DNA of 12,059 nucleotides from an uncultured Rickettsiales bacterium (GCA_946544555.1 CAMNMI010000017.1:1-12059), one strand, 5' to 3'. Shown: positions 1 to 6,796, numbered from the stretch's first letter. Notes: a model not told the origin generated them from the sequence alone. A program made the numbers and translations.

Positions 1-31
1 CAGAGTGTCTGGAAGCTCTTCCTGCAAAAAT

Positions 32-353
32 GAGTTCACCATAAGCCGAATTCTGTTTATCTGATTATTCATCTGCAACTGATATTGCTACCAGCTTGAA
101 GCATTCTACCATATTCCAACCAAAGACAGAAAGGAATAAACTTGAATTTGCTTGCGATAGGGTTTGCATTGCCACGGCATTACTGCCGGTGCGGTGAGCT
201 CTTACCTCGCCATTTCAACCTTACCTGCGAGCAGGCGGTATATTTTCTGTTGCACTTTCCAGGTGTCGCCACCTATGGTCGTTAACCATTATCGTGTCTT
301 TGCCAAGTTCGGACTTTCCTCAGGTTTGCACCCACAATCAGTTGGTGAACTCA
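32..353 (-). ncRNA. rnpB: RNase P RNA (bacterial type A, short)
   Basis: This is the catalytic RNA of ribonuclease P, which removes 5' leaders from tRNA precursors. On the minus strand the universal 5' core GAGGAAAGTCCG (complement of 310-321) and the 3' core ACAGAATTCGGCTTA (complement of 42-56) are present, as are the GGTAAGAGCTCACC and GTGCAACAGAAA blocks. Helix P1 is a perfect 9-bp pairing between 344-352 and 32-40, which sets the ends. Helix P4 is kept by covariation: where E. coli pairs GGG with CCC, this RNA pairs GAA with TTC, and the bulged U is retained. At about 320 nt it is shorter than the E. coli RNA. Ends are accurate to a few bases. A small GGAA/TTCC hairpin lies just past the 3' end (11-22). 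Confidence 0.96.
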
Positions 354-359
354 AAAGTT

Positions 360-388
360 ATTGTTGTGAGGAAGGATTTTATTGTCAA
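360..388 (-). promoter_or_regulatory. Likely rnpB promoter
   Basis: On the minus strand a perfect -35 box TTGACA (383-388) is followed after 17 bp by AACAAT (360-365, 4 of 6 matches to TATAAT). This would start transcription near 353, which is where helix P1 of the RNase P RNA begins. The agreement of spacing and RNA start is the main support. Confidence 0.6.
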
Positions 389-423
389 GGTTGATGAAAA
401 GTTTTTTGGTAATAATAATATTA

Positions 424-1026
424 CTACTTCGCCGCATGTCTCTTTCTAATCTCATCAAGCACTTTTTCAAGCTCTTCTTGCAAGTATTGGCGTGTTTTGT
501 TGTTCTTAATTACAAAATCTGCCATATGCATTTTTTTGCTATCCAATGTCTGATTTTTGGTGATTGAGAAGAACTTTTCCTGTGTTCCCTTGCCGGAGTC
601 AACAAAGCGGTCAATACGAACATCCAGTGGCGCCGTGAGGATAATTGTATAGTCAAATTCACTGTATAATGATTTCTCAAACAGCAATGGTGACTCACAA
701 ACAGCAAACTCACCACCTTTTTCCTCAACCTTTTTGAAGAAATCACGTCTTACTATTTTGATGAGAGGATGGGTCATTTCTTCTAATTTTAACTTAGCAT
801 CTTTGTTGTTAAAAATCAGCTTTCCGAGTGCTTTTTTATTGACTATGCCGTTCTCGTCTACGCAGTTAAAAACCCTCTTCAAATTCTGAATAAGCACCTT
901 GTCTGTCTTCATGAGCTCGTGATTAATATCATCACTTGAAATCGTATAGCATCCAAGCTTCCGCAGTATCTGCAACGCTGTGCTCTTACCAGTTGAAACG
1001 CCTCCTGTCAGACCAATTTTTATCAT
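424..1026 (-). CDS. coaE: Dephospho-CoA kinase
   Basis: Phosphorylates the ribose 3'-OH of dephospho-CoA with ATP, the last step of coenzyme A synthesis in the cytoplasm. The 200-residue product opens with the P-loop GGVSTGKST (about residues 8-16). It then has the SSDDINHEL segment, where the family has a D-A-D motif, a THPLI motif, and CESPLLFE, matching the family's PLLFE substrate-site motif. Length fits the family (about 200). A longer frame begins with TTG at 1041, but the ATG at 1026 gives the usual N-terminus MIKIGLTGG, so I chose it. There is no clear Shine-Dalgarno. A weak promoter is possible on the minus strand (TTAACA at 1085-1090, TATAAA at 1060-1065, spacing 19). It lies about 70 bp upstream of rnpB. 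The transposon starting at 1091 is inserted about 65 bp upstream of the start codon. Confidence 0.93.
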   Translation of the reverse strand: MIKIGLTGGVSTGKSTALQILRKLGCYTISSDDINHELMKTDKVLIQNLKRVFNCVDENGIVNKKALGKLIFNNKDAKLKLEEMTHPLIKIVRRDFFKKVEEKGGEFAVCESPLLFEKSLYSEFDYTIILTAPLDVRIDRFVDSGKGTQEKFFSITKNQTLDSKKMHMADFVIKNNKTRQYLQEELEKVLDEIRKRHAAK

Positions 1027-1084
1027 AAAAATAACTAACAATCTATTGATAAATCCTTTTTTATAAGTTGCAAGTGGTTTGATA

Positions 1085-1092
1085 TGTTAATT
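1085..1092. repeat. Left copy of target-site duplication TGTTAATT
   Basis: The octamer TGTTAATT occurs here and at 4043-4050, on either side of the first transposon. IS1595-family elements are known to make 8-bp duplications. Its last two bases (TT) also match the first two of the inverted repeat, so the alternative reading is a 6-bp TGTTAA flanking perfectly symmetric ends. Confidence 0.75.
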
Positions 1093-1115
1093 GCTCTGTT
1101 GTAAAACAGTATTGA
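1091..1115 (+). repeat. Left terminal inverted repeat of transposon 1
   Basis: Begins TTGCTCTG and ends GTATTGA, and is identical to the complement of 4018-4042 without a mismatch. It contains a small palindrome (CTGTT, loop GTAA, AACAG). Its inner edge runs into TTGAAA (1112-1117), a -35-like hexamer pointing inward toward the methyltransferase. Confidence 0.93.
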
Positions 1116-1150
1116 AAAATATTAGCTCTATCAATAAAAATTTTAAATAA

Positions 1151-1156
1151 TTGACA
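1151..1156 (+). promoter_or_regulatory. Possible -35 box for the methyltransferase operon
   Basis: TTGACA lies 28 bp before the ATG at 1185, but no good -10 box is found 16-18 bp downstream (TCAGTA at 1174-1179 is poor). The alternative is TTGAAA at 1112-1117 with TAAAAA at 1135-1140 (17-bp spacing), starting in the terminal repeat. Neither is strong alone. Confidence 0.3.
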
Positions 1157-1184
1157 TTAAAATTATTTTTTTATCAGTAATTAT

Positions 1185-2297
1185 ATGGAAATTGTTTTAC
1201 AAAATTACACAAATCAAGACTTTAGCGTTCTACAGCAGACATTAAAACAATTTAAAGATATTAATTTATCAAATGAAAACAACAATATTAAAGTTTTTAT
1301 AAGTAAAATAGATTTTTATAAATTAAAAGAACTTTCTAATCAAAAACAATTACAAGTTTTACAAGAATTAGTTGATAAAATTGATAAAAAACACAGTTAT
1401 GCAACATCGGGAGGTAAAAGAATTTATGATGATTATAATATGGACAAAAAAGTAAAAAACAAAAAAGATAAGATGGAAAAGAGATTAGGATATACTTATT
1501 TTAATAAAAATTTTGATATAAAAAATAATGAATTAAATGAAAATGAATATAATAAAATTATTTGTGGAGATAGTTTAGAAGTATTAAAAACATATCCTGA
1601 TAATTGTGTTGATTTGATTTTCACATCACCACCATATAACTTTGGAATGGAATATGATAAACATAATGACACAAATACATGGCAAAAGTATTTTGATTTC
1701 TTATTTTCAATTTTTGATGAATGTATAAGAGTGTTAAAATATGGGGGGAGAATTATTGTTAATGTTCAACCATTATTTTCTGATTACATCCCAACACATC
1801 ATATAATAAGTAATCATTTTTTTCAAAAAGGTTTAATTTGGAAAAGTGAGATTTTATGGGAGAAAAACAATTATAATTGCAAATATACAGCTTGGGGTAG
1901 CTGGAAAAGCCCATCAAACCCATATATGAAATATACTTGGGAGTTTCTTGAAGTATTTTGTAAAGGAAATCTAAAAAAAGAAGGTAAGAGTGAAAATATA
2001 GACATAGACGCCGAAGATTTTAAAAAGTATGTTATTGCAAAGTGGTCTATTGCACCAGAAAGAGATATGAAGAAATATGGTCATCCTGCTATGTTCCCTG
2101 AAAAACTCGTTGAAAAAGCATTAAAATTATTTTCATTTAAAAATGATATTATATTGGATCCATTTAATGGCGTTGGAACTACAAGTTATGTAGCAAAAAA
2201 GTTAAATAGAAAATATATTGGAATTGATATATCAAAAGAATATTGTGAAACAGCCGAAAAGAGATTAAAAGATTGCAATGACTTATTTGTAAAATAG
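1185..2297 (+). CDS. Type II DNA methyltransferase, beta class (N4-cytosine or N6-adenine)
   Basis: Transfers a methyl group from S-adenosylmethionine to an exocyclic amino group of a base in DNA, protecting sites from the partner nuclease. In 370 residues the catalytic motif IV TSPPY (147-151) precedes the SAM-binding motif DPFNGVGTT (325-333) and GIDIS (346-350), which is the beta-class order. FPEKL (304-308) is a usual motif of this group. SPPY is commoner in N4-cytosine enzymes and DPPY in N6-adenine enzymes, so N4-cytosine is favoured but unproven. About 110 residues precede the catalytic part and are Lys/Asn-rich with no domain I recognise; they may help recognise the target. Only one base separates it from the next gene, a likely nuclease. 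It sits inside transposon 1 and lacks a Shine-Dalgarno. Confidence 0.92.
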   Translation: MEIVLQNYTNQDFSVLQQTLKQFKDINLSNENNNIKVFISKIDFYKLKELSNQKQLQVLQELVDKIDKKHSYATSGGKRIYDDYNMDKKVKNKKDKMEKRLGYTYFNKNFDIKNNELNENEYNKIICGDSLEVLKTYPDNCVDLIFTSPPYNFGMEYDKHNDTNTWQKYFDFLFSIFDECIRVLKYGGRIIVNVQPLFSDYIPTHHIISNHFFQKGLIWKSEILWEKNNYNCKYTAWGSWKSPSNPYMKYTWEFLEVFCKGNLKKEGKSENIDIDAEDFKKYVIAKWSIAPERDMKKYGHPAMFPEKLVEKALKLFSFKNDIILDPFNGVGTTSYVAKKLNRKYIGIDISKEYCETAEKRLKDCNDLFVK

Positions 2298-2298
2298 C

Positions 2299-2988
2299 AT
2301 GAAATTAGAAGATATTATACAAACTTATAATAGCGTTGTAAAAGTTGTTGATAAACAAGCAAAAGAACAGAATGATAGAGCATATGGAGGATATATCAGA
2401 GAAATCAAAGGTCAACTACAAGAGTATATTACAGAAGAATTAGTAAAATATACTTGGGAGAAACTTGGTGGTGCAAAAAATAGGTTAGAAATAAACTCAA
2501 AAAAGATAAAAATACCAATTCAACTTGAATATGTGAATAATTTAAAGAATGAAGAAGTAAGAAAATACATATTAGATAATATAGATTATTACTATTATGG
2601 ACTATCTGTTGATAAACATATTTTTATAGATGACAAGTTTGTTGTTGGGGTTGAATGCAAAGCATATGCAGAAAATGCGATGCTAAAAAGAATAATGGTT
2701 GATTTTTGGATGTTGAAAAAGTTTTATCCTGATTTACATTGTTTTCTTTTTCAACTTGAAAGTCAACTTGGAGGAGATTATAGCGAATTAAATGATATTT
2801 CTTATGGCTCAAAACCAACACATAGTATTATGTCTTATTTTCCAGAAGTTGATTTAAATATATTTACATTTCTAAAAGGAGAAAGAAAAATTGACAAACC
2901 AATTCATAAATATTTTAAAGAATTAAAAATAGAACAACTTGAAAAGGCATCATCATTATTAAATTTAATTTTAAAAAGAATGATATAA
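2299..2988 (+). CDS. Probable Type II restriction endonuclease (PD-(D/E)XK-like)
   Basis: Likely cuts DNA at the site protected by the upstream methyltransferase. I do not recognise the specific family. The call rests on its place directly after a Type II methyltransferase (stop, one base, ATG) and on a candidate catalytic core in its 229 residues. That core is D105 or D111 on hydrophobic strands, then VEC-K with E119 and K121, fitting the D...ExK pattern of PD-(D/E)XK nucleases. An N-terminal helix with E35, K37 and E42 could supply the extra acidic residue seen in many such enzymes. There are no membrane segments and no signal peptide. It is as AT-rich as the methyltransferase. Its stop is immediately followed by the stop of the convergent transposase, with one base between them. 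It could instead be an accessory protein, but this is less likely. Confidence 0.7.
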   Translation: MKLEDIIQTYNSVVKVVDKQAKEQNDRAYGGYIREIKGQLQEYITEELVKYTWEKLGGAKNRLEINSKKIKIPIQLEYVNNLKNEEVRKYILDNIDYYYYGLSVDKHIFIDDKFVVGVECKAYAENAMLKRIMVDFWMLKKFYPDLHCFLFQLESQLGGDYSELNDISYGSKPTHSIMSYFPEVDLNIFTFLKGERKIDKPIHKYFKELKIEQLEKASSLLNLILKRMI

Positions 2989-2989
2989 A

Positions 2990-3979
2990 TTAAATTACAA
3001 CTTTCTCAAAACAAATCTTTCTATTTATAATATCTACAACTCTATAATATCCTTGCAACTGTAAAAGCTGATTAAAAGTGTCAATTTTATCTCTAAACTC
3101 TCTGAAATAGTTAACGTAGTTATCAAGATATTTAGTAGCAACACCATTAAATCTAATCATAAACTTCTTTAAATGACTGTGAAAATTATTGATATTGTTT
3201 AGATGATAAACCTTGCTCTGTGGTTTGCCAAATTTGAGTTGTTTTAATTTCACGTCTTTGATTGTTCTATATCCTCTCTCGCCATCAGTAATCAAAATGC
3301 TGTCTTTTTCAATTCTGTGCTGTAAAATACCGATTTGTTCTTTGCAAACTTTACCATAACCAACAGGTTTGTTGAATGAGTGCTTTTGTCTGTCAAGTGC
3401 AGTTAACACACAAACTTTGTTGTGAGATAATCCCACAATGCGTTTTTCACTACTAAAACCTCGTTTTCTTGGTTTTCTTGTCATGTGTCTACTGCCCTTT
3501 TGGCTCTCTTCAAAATAAGTTTCGTCTGCCTCAACTATACCTTCAAGTTTATCATGATTGTCAAAGTTTTTCATGACTTCAAGGATTTTATGGCGCCAGA
3601 AGAAAGCTGTTTTTAGATTTATTTTTCCTTTCATTTCTTCAACTATTTTTCTCAATGAGAGTCCTTTACTAAATAAATCAATATATTCTCTCCATGTATT
3701 TATGTCTTTTTTAGAGTAGTAAAATATTGTGTTTGTTCTTATTGTGTAAGTTTTATGACAATTTCTGCAAATGAATTGTGGTAATGTCTTATGGGCTGTT
3801 CCATTTTTGTTAATTTTATTTGAGCCACAATGAGGACATTTATAGTTATTTGGTAATTTTAATAAATCTTCGCTATTTGATTTACTTTTTCTTTCTTTGT
3901 TTATAAGTTCTATTAAAATGTCTTTGTCGTTTTCACTCATTCTTTTTAATAACTCTTTAATTTCTTTTTCGTTTAGCAT
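2990..3979 (-). CDS. IS1595-family (ISXO2-like) transposase, full length
   Basis: Cuts and joins transposon ends to move the element. The 329 residues contain a zinc ribbon (C48, C51, C71, C74) and a helix-turn-helix-like segment around GLSLRKIVEEM (106-116). The RNase H-like catalytic domain follows, with D152 (in VEADETYF), D232 (in ITDGERGY) and N265 (in NNFHSHLKK). The third position is Asn followed by Lys, as in the DDN branch of this family, not a lost residue. It faces the cargo operon and ends one base from it. Residues from about 128 to 317 are almost identical to the second transposase at 11284-12059, while residues before about 128 differ strongly. The reading frame is intact. Confidence 0.95.
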   Translation of the reverse strand: MLNEKEIKELLKRMSENDKDILIELINKERKSKSNSEDLLKLPNNYKCPHCGSNKINKNGTAHKTLPQFICRNCHKTYTIRTNTIFYYSKKDINTWREYIDLFSKGLSLRKIVEEMKGKINLKTAFFWRHKILEVMKNFDNHDKLEGIVEADETYFEESQKGSRHMTRKPRKRGFSSEKRIVGLSHNKVCVLTALDRQKHSFNKPVGYGKVCKEQIGILQHRIEKDSILITDGERGYRTIKDVKLKQLKFGKPQSKVYHLNNINNFHSHLKKFMIRFNGVATKYLDNYVNYFREFRDKIDTFNQLLQLQGYYRVVDIINRKICFEKVVI

Positions 3980-3993
3980 ATAATTATGCTCAT

Positions 3994-4021
3994 TTTATAG
4001 AACATTAATTATAAATGTCAA
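3994..4021 (-). promoter_or_regulatory. Transposase promoter at the inner edge of the right repeat
   Basis: On the minus strand, TTGACA (4016-4021) overlaps the inner end of the right inverted repeat and is followed after 16 bp by TATAAA (3994-3999). The ATG lies at 3979. The -35 box depends on the repeat, so transposase binding at the end could repress its own gene. This is an inference from the overlap. Confidence 0.6.
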
Positions 4022-4042
4022 TACTGTTTTACAACAGAGCAA
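4018..4042 (-). repeat. Right terminal inverted repeat of transposon 1
   Basis: Perfect complement of 1091-1115. It reads inward on the minus strand and holds the same CTGTT/AACAG palindrome. The perfect match over 25 bp (26 if the flanking A/T pair is included) shows that the element has not decayed. Confidence 0.93.
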
Positions 4043-4050
4043 TGTTAATT
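4043..4050. repeat. Right copy of target-site duplication TGTTAATT
   Basis: Matches 1085-1092 directly after the right end of the transposon. Removing 1093-4042 would rejoin the flanks and restore a single TGTTAATT upstream of coaE. Confidence 0.75.
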
Positions 4051-4158
4051 AACCAATGGTGACGTGTTGACAAGTTGACCGAGCATGGTTGATATAAGAA
4101 TTTCGGCGACTATACCTTCTGCGGAAGTAATATGCTTGTAAATTCTGGCTTGCCACAT
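4045..4158 (-). CDS. Possible 37-residue small ORF between lysE' and transposon 1
   Basis: An ATG at 4158 opens a 37-codon frame (MWQARIYK... ending LVN) that stops inside the target-site repeat. It starts 31 bp after the lysE' stop on the same strand, so it could be a last small gene of that operon. The stop would exist with or without the transposon, so this is not a truncation caused by the insertion. No Shine-Dalgarno and no recognised family. It may be chance, or a remnant. Confidence 0.2.
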   Translation of the reverse strand: MWQARIYKHITSAEGIVAEILISTMLGQLVNTSPLVN

Positions 4159-4189
4159 GAGTTTCAAAACACAAAAAGATTTGAAATAA

Positions 4190-4840
4190 TCACATTACCA
4201 TTGCCACAATCTCCCTCACAAAATTGACAACAATCACGGACGCAAATGCAAACAACAACACGGCTGCGATTTTGTTGAGTGTTGACAGGATGACTTTGTA
4301 TTTCTTTTGGCCAAGTGAAAGAATTTTCTTGCCAAGCAGTCCGAAAAATACAGCAATCATTGTGTAGGCAATTGTAGCACCGCACACCCCACCAAGCAGT
4401 GCAGAGACAAACGACACACGCACTTTGTCAGCGAATGTCAGGAAGGTGATACTATATCCAGCAATCACAACTGGCGATGACAACGTGATGCAGAACATCT
4501 TGATGATTGTGCCGAAATTTTGCTTTTGAATTTCCTTTGTGCTCATTTTTGAGACATCCTTTTTCCAGAAGCCGTATGCTACGTAAATCAGGAACAATGT
4601 GGCGAAAAATGAGATGAACAGCATCACTGTTTTAGGCACTTCATTGATGATTTCTCTGGCCGTTAATGCACCTAAAATCATGTAAAGAATGTTGCCAAAA
4701 ATCACTCCGATGACCGCAAAAAGGCCATGGCGCAAACCATACGTAATTGACAAATTTGCCAACGTAATAAACACAGGCCCGACCGCTATTGAAGTCAGGA
4801 AAATTGGATAAAATAATGTAAAAAATATTTGCAGGTTCAT
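4190..4840 (-). CDS. LysE/RhtB-family amino-acid exporter (second copy)
   Basis: A predicted inner-membrane exporter of amino acids or similar compounds. The 216-residue product is almost entirely hydrophobic, with about six membrane segments (roughly 3-24, 38-60, 71-91, 111-136, 145-170, 190-210). Near the N-terminus it has the family signature GPVFIT (21-26) followed by a Gly-rich second helix. It shares GFWKKD (90-95), SSPV (121-124) and SALLGG (146-151) at the same residue numbers with the upstream gene, so the two are tandem paralogues. Its ATG overlaps the preceding gene's stop (ATGA), which fixes the start and indicates translational coupling. The pair could work as a heteromer. The substrate is not shown by sequence. 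Position after argG and glnA makes arginine, lysine or glutamine plausible. Confidence 0.82.
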   Translation of the reverse strand: MNLQIFFTLFYPIFLTSIAVGPVFITLANLSITYGLRHGLFAVIGVIFGNILYMILGALTAREIINEVPKTVMLFISFFATLFLIYVAYGFWKKDVSKMSTKEIQKQNFGTIIKMFCITLSSPVVIAGYSITFLTFADKVRVSFVSALLGGVCGATIAYTMIAVFFGLLGKKILSLGQKKYKVILSTLNKIAAVLLFAFASVIVVNFVREIVAMVM

Positions 4841-5454
4841 ATCAAATCTTTTATCACTTTAATTATTAACATGGCCGCATAAAAACACAGCAAACATGCG
4901 GATATTCTGTTGATAATTTTCAGCACTTTTTTACTGAATTTTTTTCCTAATGTGCCAAAAAATGTGATAATCAAAACTTTGCCTGTGATGGCTCCGCAGT
5001 AGCCTCCGAGTAGCGCCGAAGCCAGCGATGACTGGATGTTTGTGGCTATTGATGTGAAGATTACGCCGTAGCCCACGATTGCAACTGGCGAGGAAAGTGT
5101 CAAACAGAACATCTTTATAAGTATTGCAAAATCAAACCTTTTGATATTTATATCTTTAACTTTTGATATATCTTTTTTCCAAAAACCATGTGCCAAATTG
5201 AACAGAAATCCAGCGCCAACCAATGGCAAGAAAATCATAACCGGCCTCGGTATCATTGACACAAATTCCTTGGCCGCGAGCGCTCCGATAGTGATATAAA
5301 CCACATTTCCAAGAAAGGTCGCGATGGCTACAAAAAAACCTTGGCGATACCCGTGCAACATTGACACATTGGCGATGGTGATAAATACTGGCCCAACAGA
5401 GAGCATCAACAGTAAAACAGGTACAAAAATTTGTGAAAAAACAACAAGATCCAT
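4837..5454 (-). CDS. LysE/RhtB-family amino-acid exporter (first copy)
   Basis: A predicted exporter of 205 residues with about six membrane segments and the LysE/RhtB N-terminal signature GPVFIT (21-26), then GYRQGFFVAIATFLGN in the second helix. It is the paralogue of the next gene downstream, with which it overlaps by four bases, and it starts one base after the glnA stop (TGA-T-ATG). This tight packing makes co-expression with glutamine synthetase almost certain. LysE of Corynebacterium exports lysine and arginine; other family members export threonine, homoserine or cysteine products. With argininosuccinate synthase in the same operon, arginine is my best guess, by inference only. Confidence 0.84.
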   Translation of the reverse strand: MDLVVFSQIFVPVLLLMLSVGPVFITIANVSMLHGYRQGFFVAIATFLGNVVYITIGALAAKEFVSMIPRPVMIFLPLVGAGFLFNLAHGFWKKDISKVKDINIKRFDFAILIKMFCLTLSSPVAIVGYGVIFTSIATNIQSSLASALLGGYCGAITGKVLIITFFGTLGKKFSKKVLKIINRISACLLCFYAAMLIIKVIKDLI

Positions 5455-5455
5455 A

Positions 5456-6796
5456 TCAATACATACCTAAATACTTGGCAATTTCCCAATCAGAAACATG
5501 ACCTCTAAACTCCTTCCACTCCATTTCCTTGGCCTCCATAAACTCATTGAAAATGTGTTCTCCCAATGCTTGCTTTATGATTTCATTTTTACCCAAATAA
5601 TGCAACGCTTCCTCCAAGTCCCTTGGCAAGCTGTCAATCTTCATTTTCTTCCTCTCTTTTTCAGACAGTTTATAGATATTCATCTCAACTGGTTTTGGCG
5701 GTGTAATTTTGTTTTGAATACCATCCATGCATGCATATAAAATCACGGCAAATGCCAAATATGGGTTGCAACTTGGATCTGGACTGCGCAGTTCAACTCT
5801 TGTTGAATTACCTCTCTTACAAGGAACTCTTAATAATGCACTTCTATTTGACAAAGCCCAGGCCATATAAACAGGGGCTTCGTAGCCAGGGACGAGGCGT
5901 TTGTAGCTATTGACAGTTGGATTTAAAACAGCAGTCATGCCTCTTATATTTTTTAAAATTCCACCGACAGAATACTCTGCGAGCTGCGACAACTGCGTTT
6001 TTGTATTCTCGTCAAAGAATGCATTTTTACCATCTTTTGACAGTGAAATGTTGCAGTGCATGCCAGAGCCGTTCATACCAAACACTGGCTTTGGCATAAA
6101 AGTAACATGCAGATTATACTTGCTTGCTACCGCTTTGGAGACAATTTTGAACGTGGAAACATTGTCTGCGGAAGTCAAAATGTCTGCATATTTGAAGTCA
6201 ATTTCATGTTGACCGTCCGCATTTTCGTGATGCGATGCCTCAATGTCAAAATGCATTTGTTGCAATATATCCACTATATCAGCGCGCACCGCCTCACCTT
6301 TGTCCTCTGGATACATCTCATAATAACCTGCTTTGTCATATGTTTTTGTAGTAATTTCTCCATTTTCGTTCTTGTTGAAGAGAAAAAACTCCATCTCTGG
6401 ACCCATATTCATTGACAAGCCAAGCTTTTCTGCCTCTTTCATTACGCGCTTTAAGTTGCAGCGCGGACAACCAGCAAACGGTGTGCCATCCGGATTGTGG
6501 ATGTCGCAGATCATTCGCGCAGTTTTTCTGCCGTTATACTGCTGCCATGGAAGTATTTGAAATGTGCTCTTGTCTGGCCAAAAACACATATCGCTGGTCT
6601 CTATTTTTCTGAACCCTTTGATTGACGAGCCATCCAGCATCATGTCGTTTGCAAGAATTTTATCTATGTGTTCGGATGGAATTGTCAGGTTTTTTACAAG
6701 CCCGTTTATATCCACAAATTGCAGCTGTATAAACTGCACATCCTGCTCTTTAATTATCTTTTTTATATCCATATTTTCACCGCTTTTTTTAGCCAT
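5456..6796 (-). CDS. glnA: Glutamine synthetase, type I (GSI-alpha)
   Basis: Makes glutamine from glutamate, ammonia and ATP as a dodecamer in the cytoplasm. The 446 residues contain DGSSIKGF (55-62), the metal and ammonia site GMNGSGMHCN, the flap NSYKRLVPGYEAPVY with its catalytic Glu, and RSPDPSCNPYLAFA. The length and the short C-terminal region fit the GSI-alpha group, which is not adenylylated. In B. subtilis Arg62, just after the DGSSI motif, mediates feedback inhibition by glutamine. Here the aligned position appears to be Lys64, with Arg63 next to it, so inhibition may differ. The first ATG gives eight extra residues; MDIKKII at 6772 is an alternative with a weak GGTG upstream. It lies 21 bp after argG and one base before lysE. 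Confidence 0.97.
   Translation of the reverse strand: MAKKSGENMDIKKIIKEQDVQFIQLQFVDINGLVKNLTIPSEHIDKILANDMMLDGSSIKGFRKIETSDMCFWPDKSTFQILPWQQYNGRKTARMICDIHNPDGTPFAGCPRCNLKRVMKEAEKLGLSMNMGPEMEFFLFNKNENGEITTKTYDKAGYYEMYPEDKGEAVRADIVDILQQMHFDIEASHHENADGQHEIDFKYADILTSADNVSTFKIVSKAVASKYNLHVTFMPKPVFGMNGSGMHCNISLSKDGKNAFFDENTKTQLSQLAEYSVGGILKNIRGMTAVLNPTVNSYKRLVPGYEAPVYMAWALSNRSALLRVPCKRGNSTRVELRSPDPSCNPYLAFAVILYACMDGIQNKITPPKPVEMNIYKLSEKERKKMKIDSLPRDLEEALHYLGKNEIIKQALGEHIFNEFMEAKEMEWKEFRGHVSDWEIAKYLGMY

Larger units (their letters stand above)
1091..4042. mobile_element. IS1595-family transposon carrying a restriction-modification pair
   Basis: A complete element of about 2.95 kb. It is bounded by perfect inverted repeats (1090-1115 against 4018-4043) and flanked by the direct repeat TGTTAATT. 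Inside, reading inward from the left end, are a DNA methyltransferase and a restriction-enzyme-like gene on the plus strand, then the transposase on the minus strand. The cargo is visibly more AT-rich than coaE or the argG-glnA operon, which suggests a foreign origin. Both ends are intact and the transposase is full length with its catalytic residues, so the element may still be mobile. Passenger genes are known in the IS1595 family; I do not know whether this cargo has been described. The insertion separates coaE from the upstream argG-glnA-lysE operon on the same strand. Confidence 0.88.

Noticed and set aside
164..394. Open frame of 76 codons on the plus strand
   Set aside because: It lies within the RNase P RNA gene on the other strand; conserved RNA motifs explain the sequence fully.
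1041..1041. TTG start of coaE five codons upstream
   Set aside because: The ATG at 1026 gives the standard N-terminus directly before the P-loop region.
3200..3260. Loss of the acidic third catalytic residue in the transposase
   Set aside because: Asn followed by Lys at this place is a known variant in the IS1595 family, and both copies keep it; it is not evidence of inactivation.
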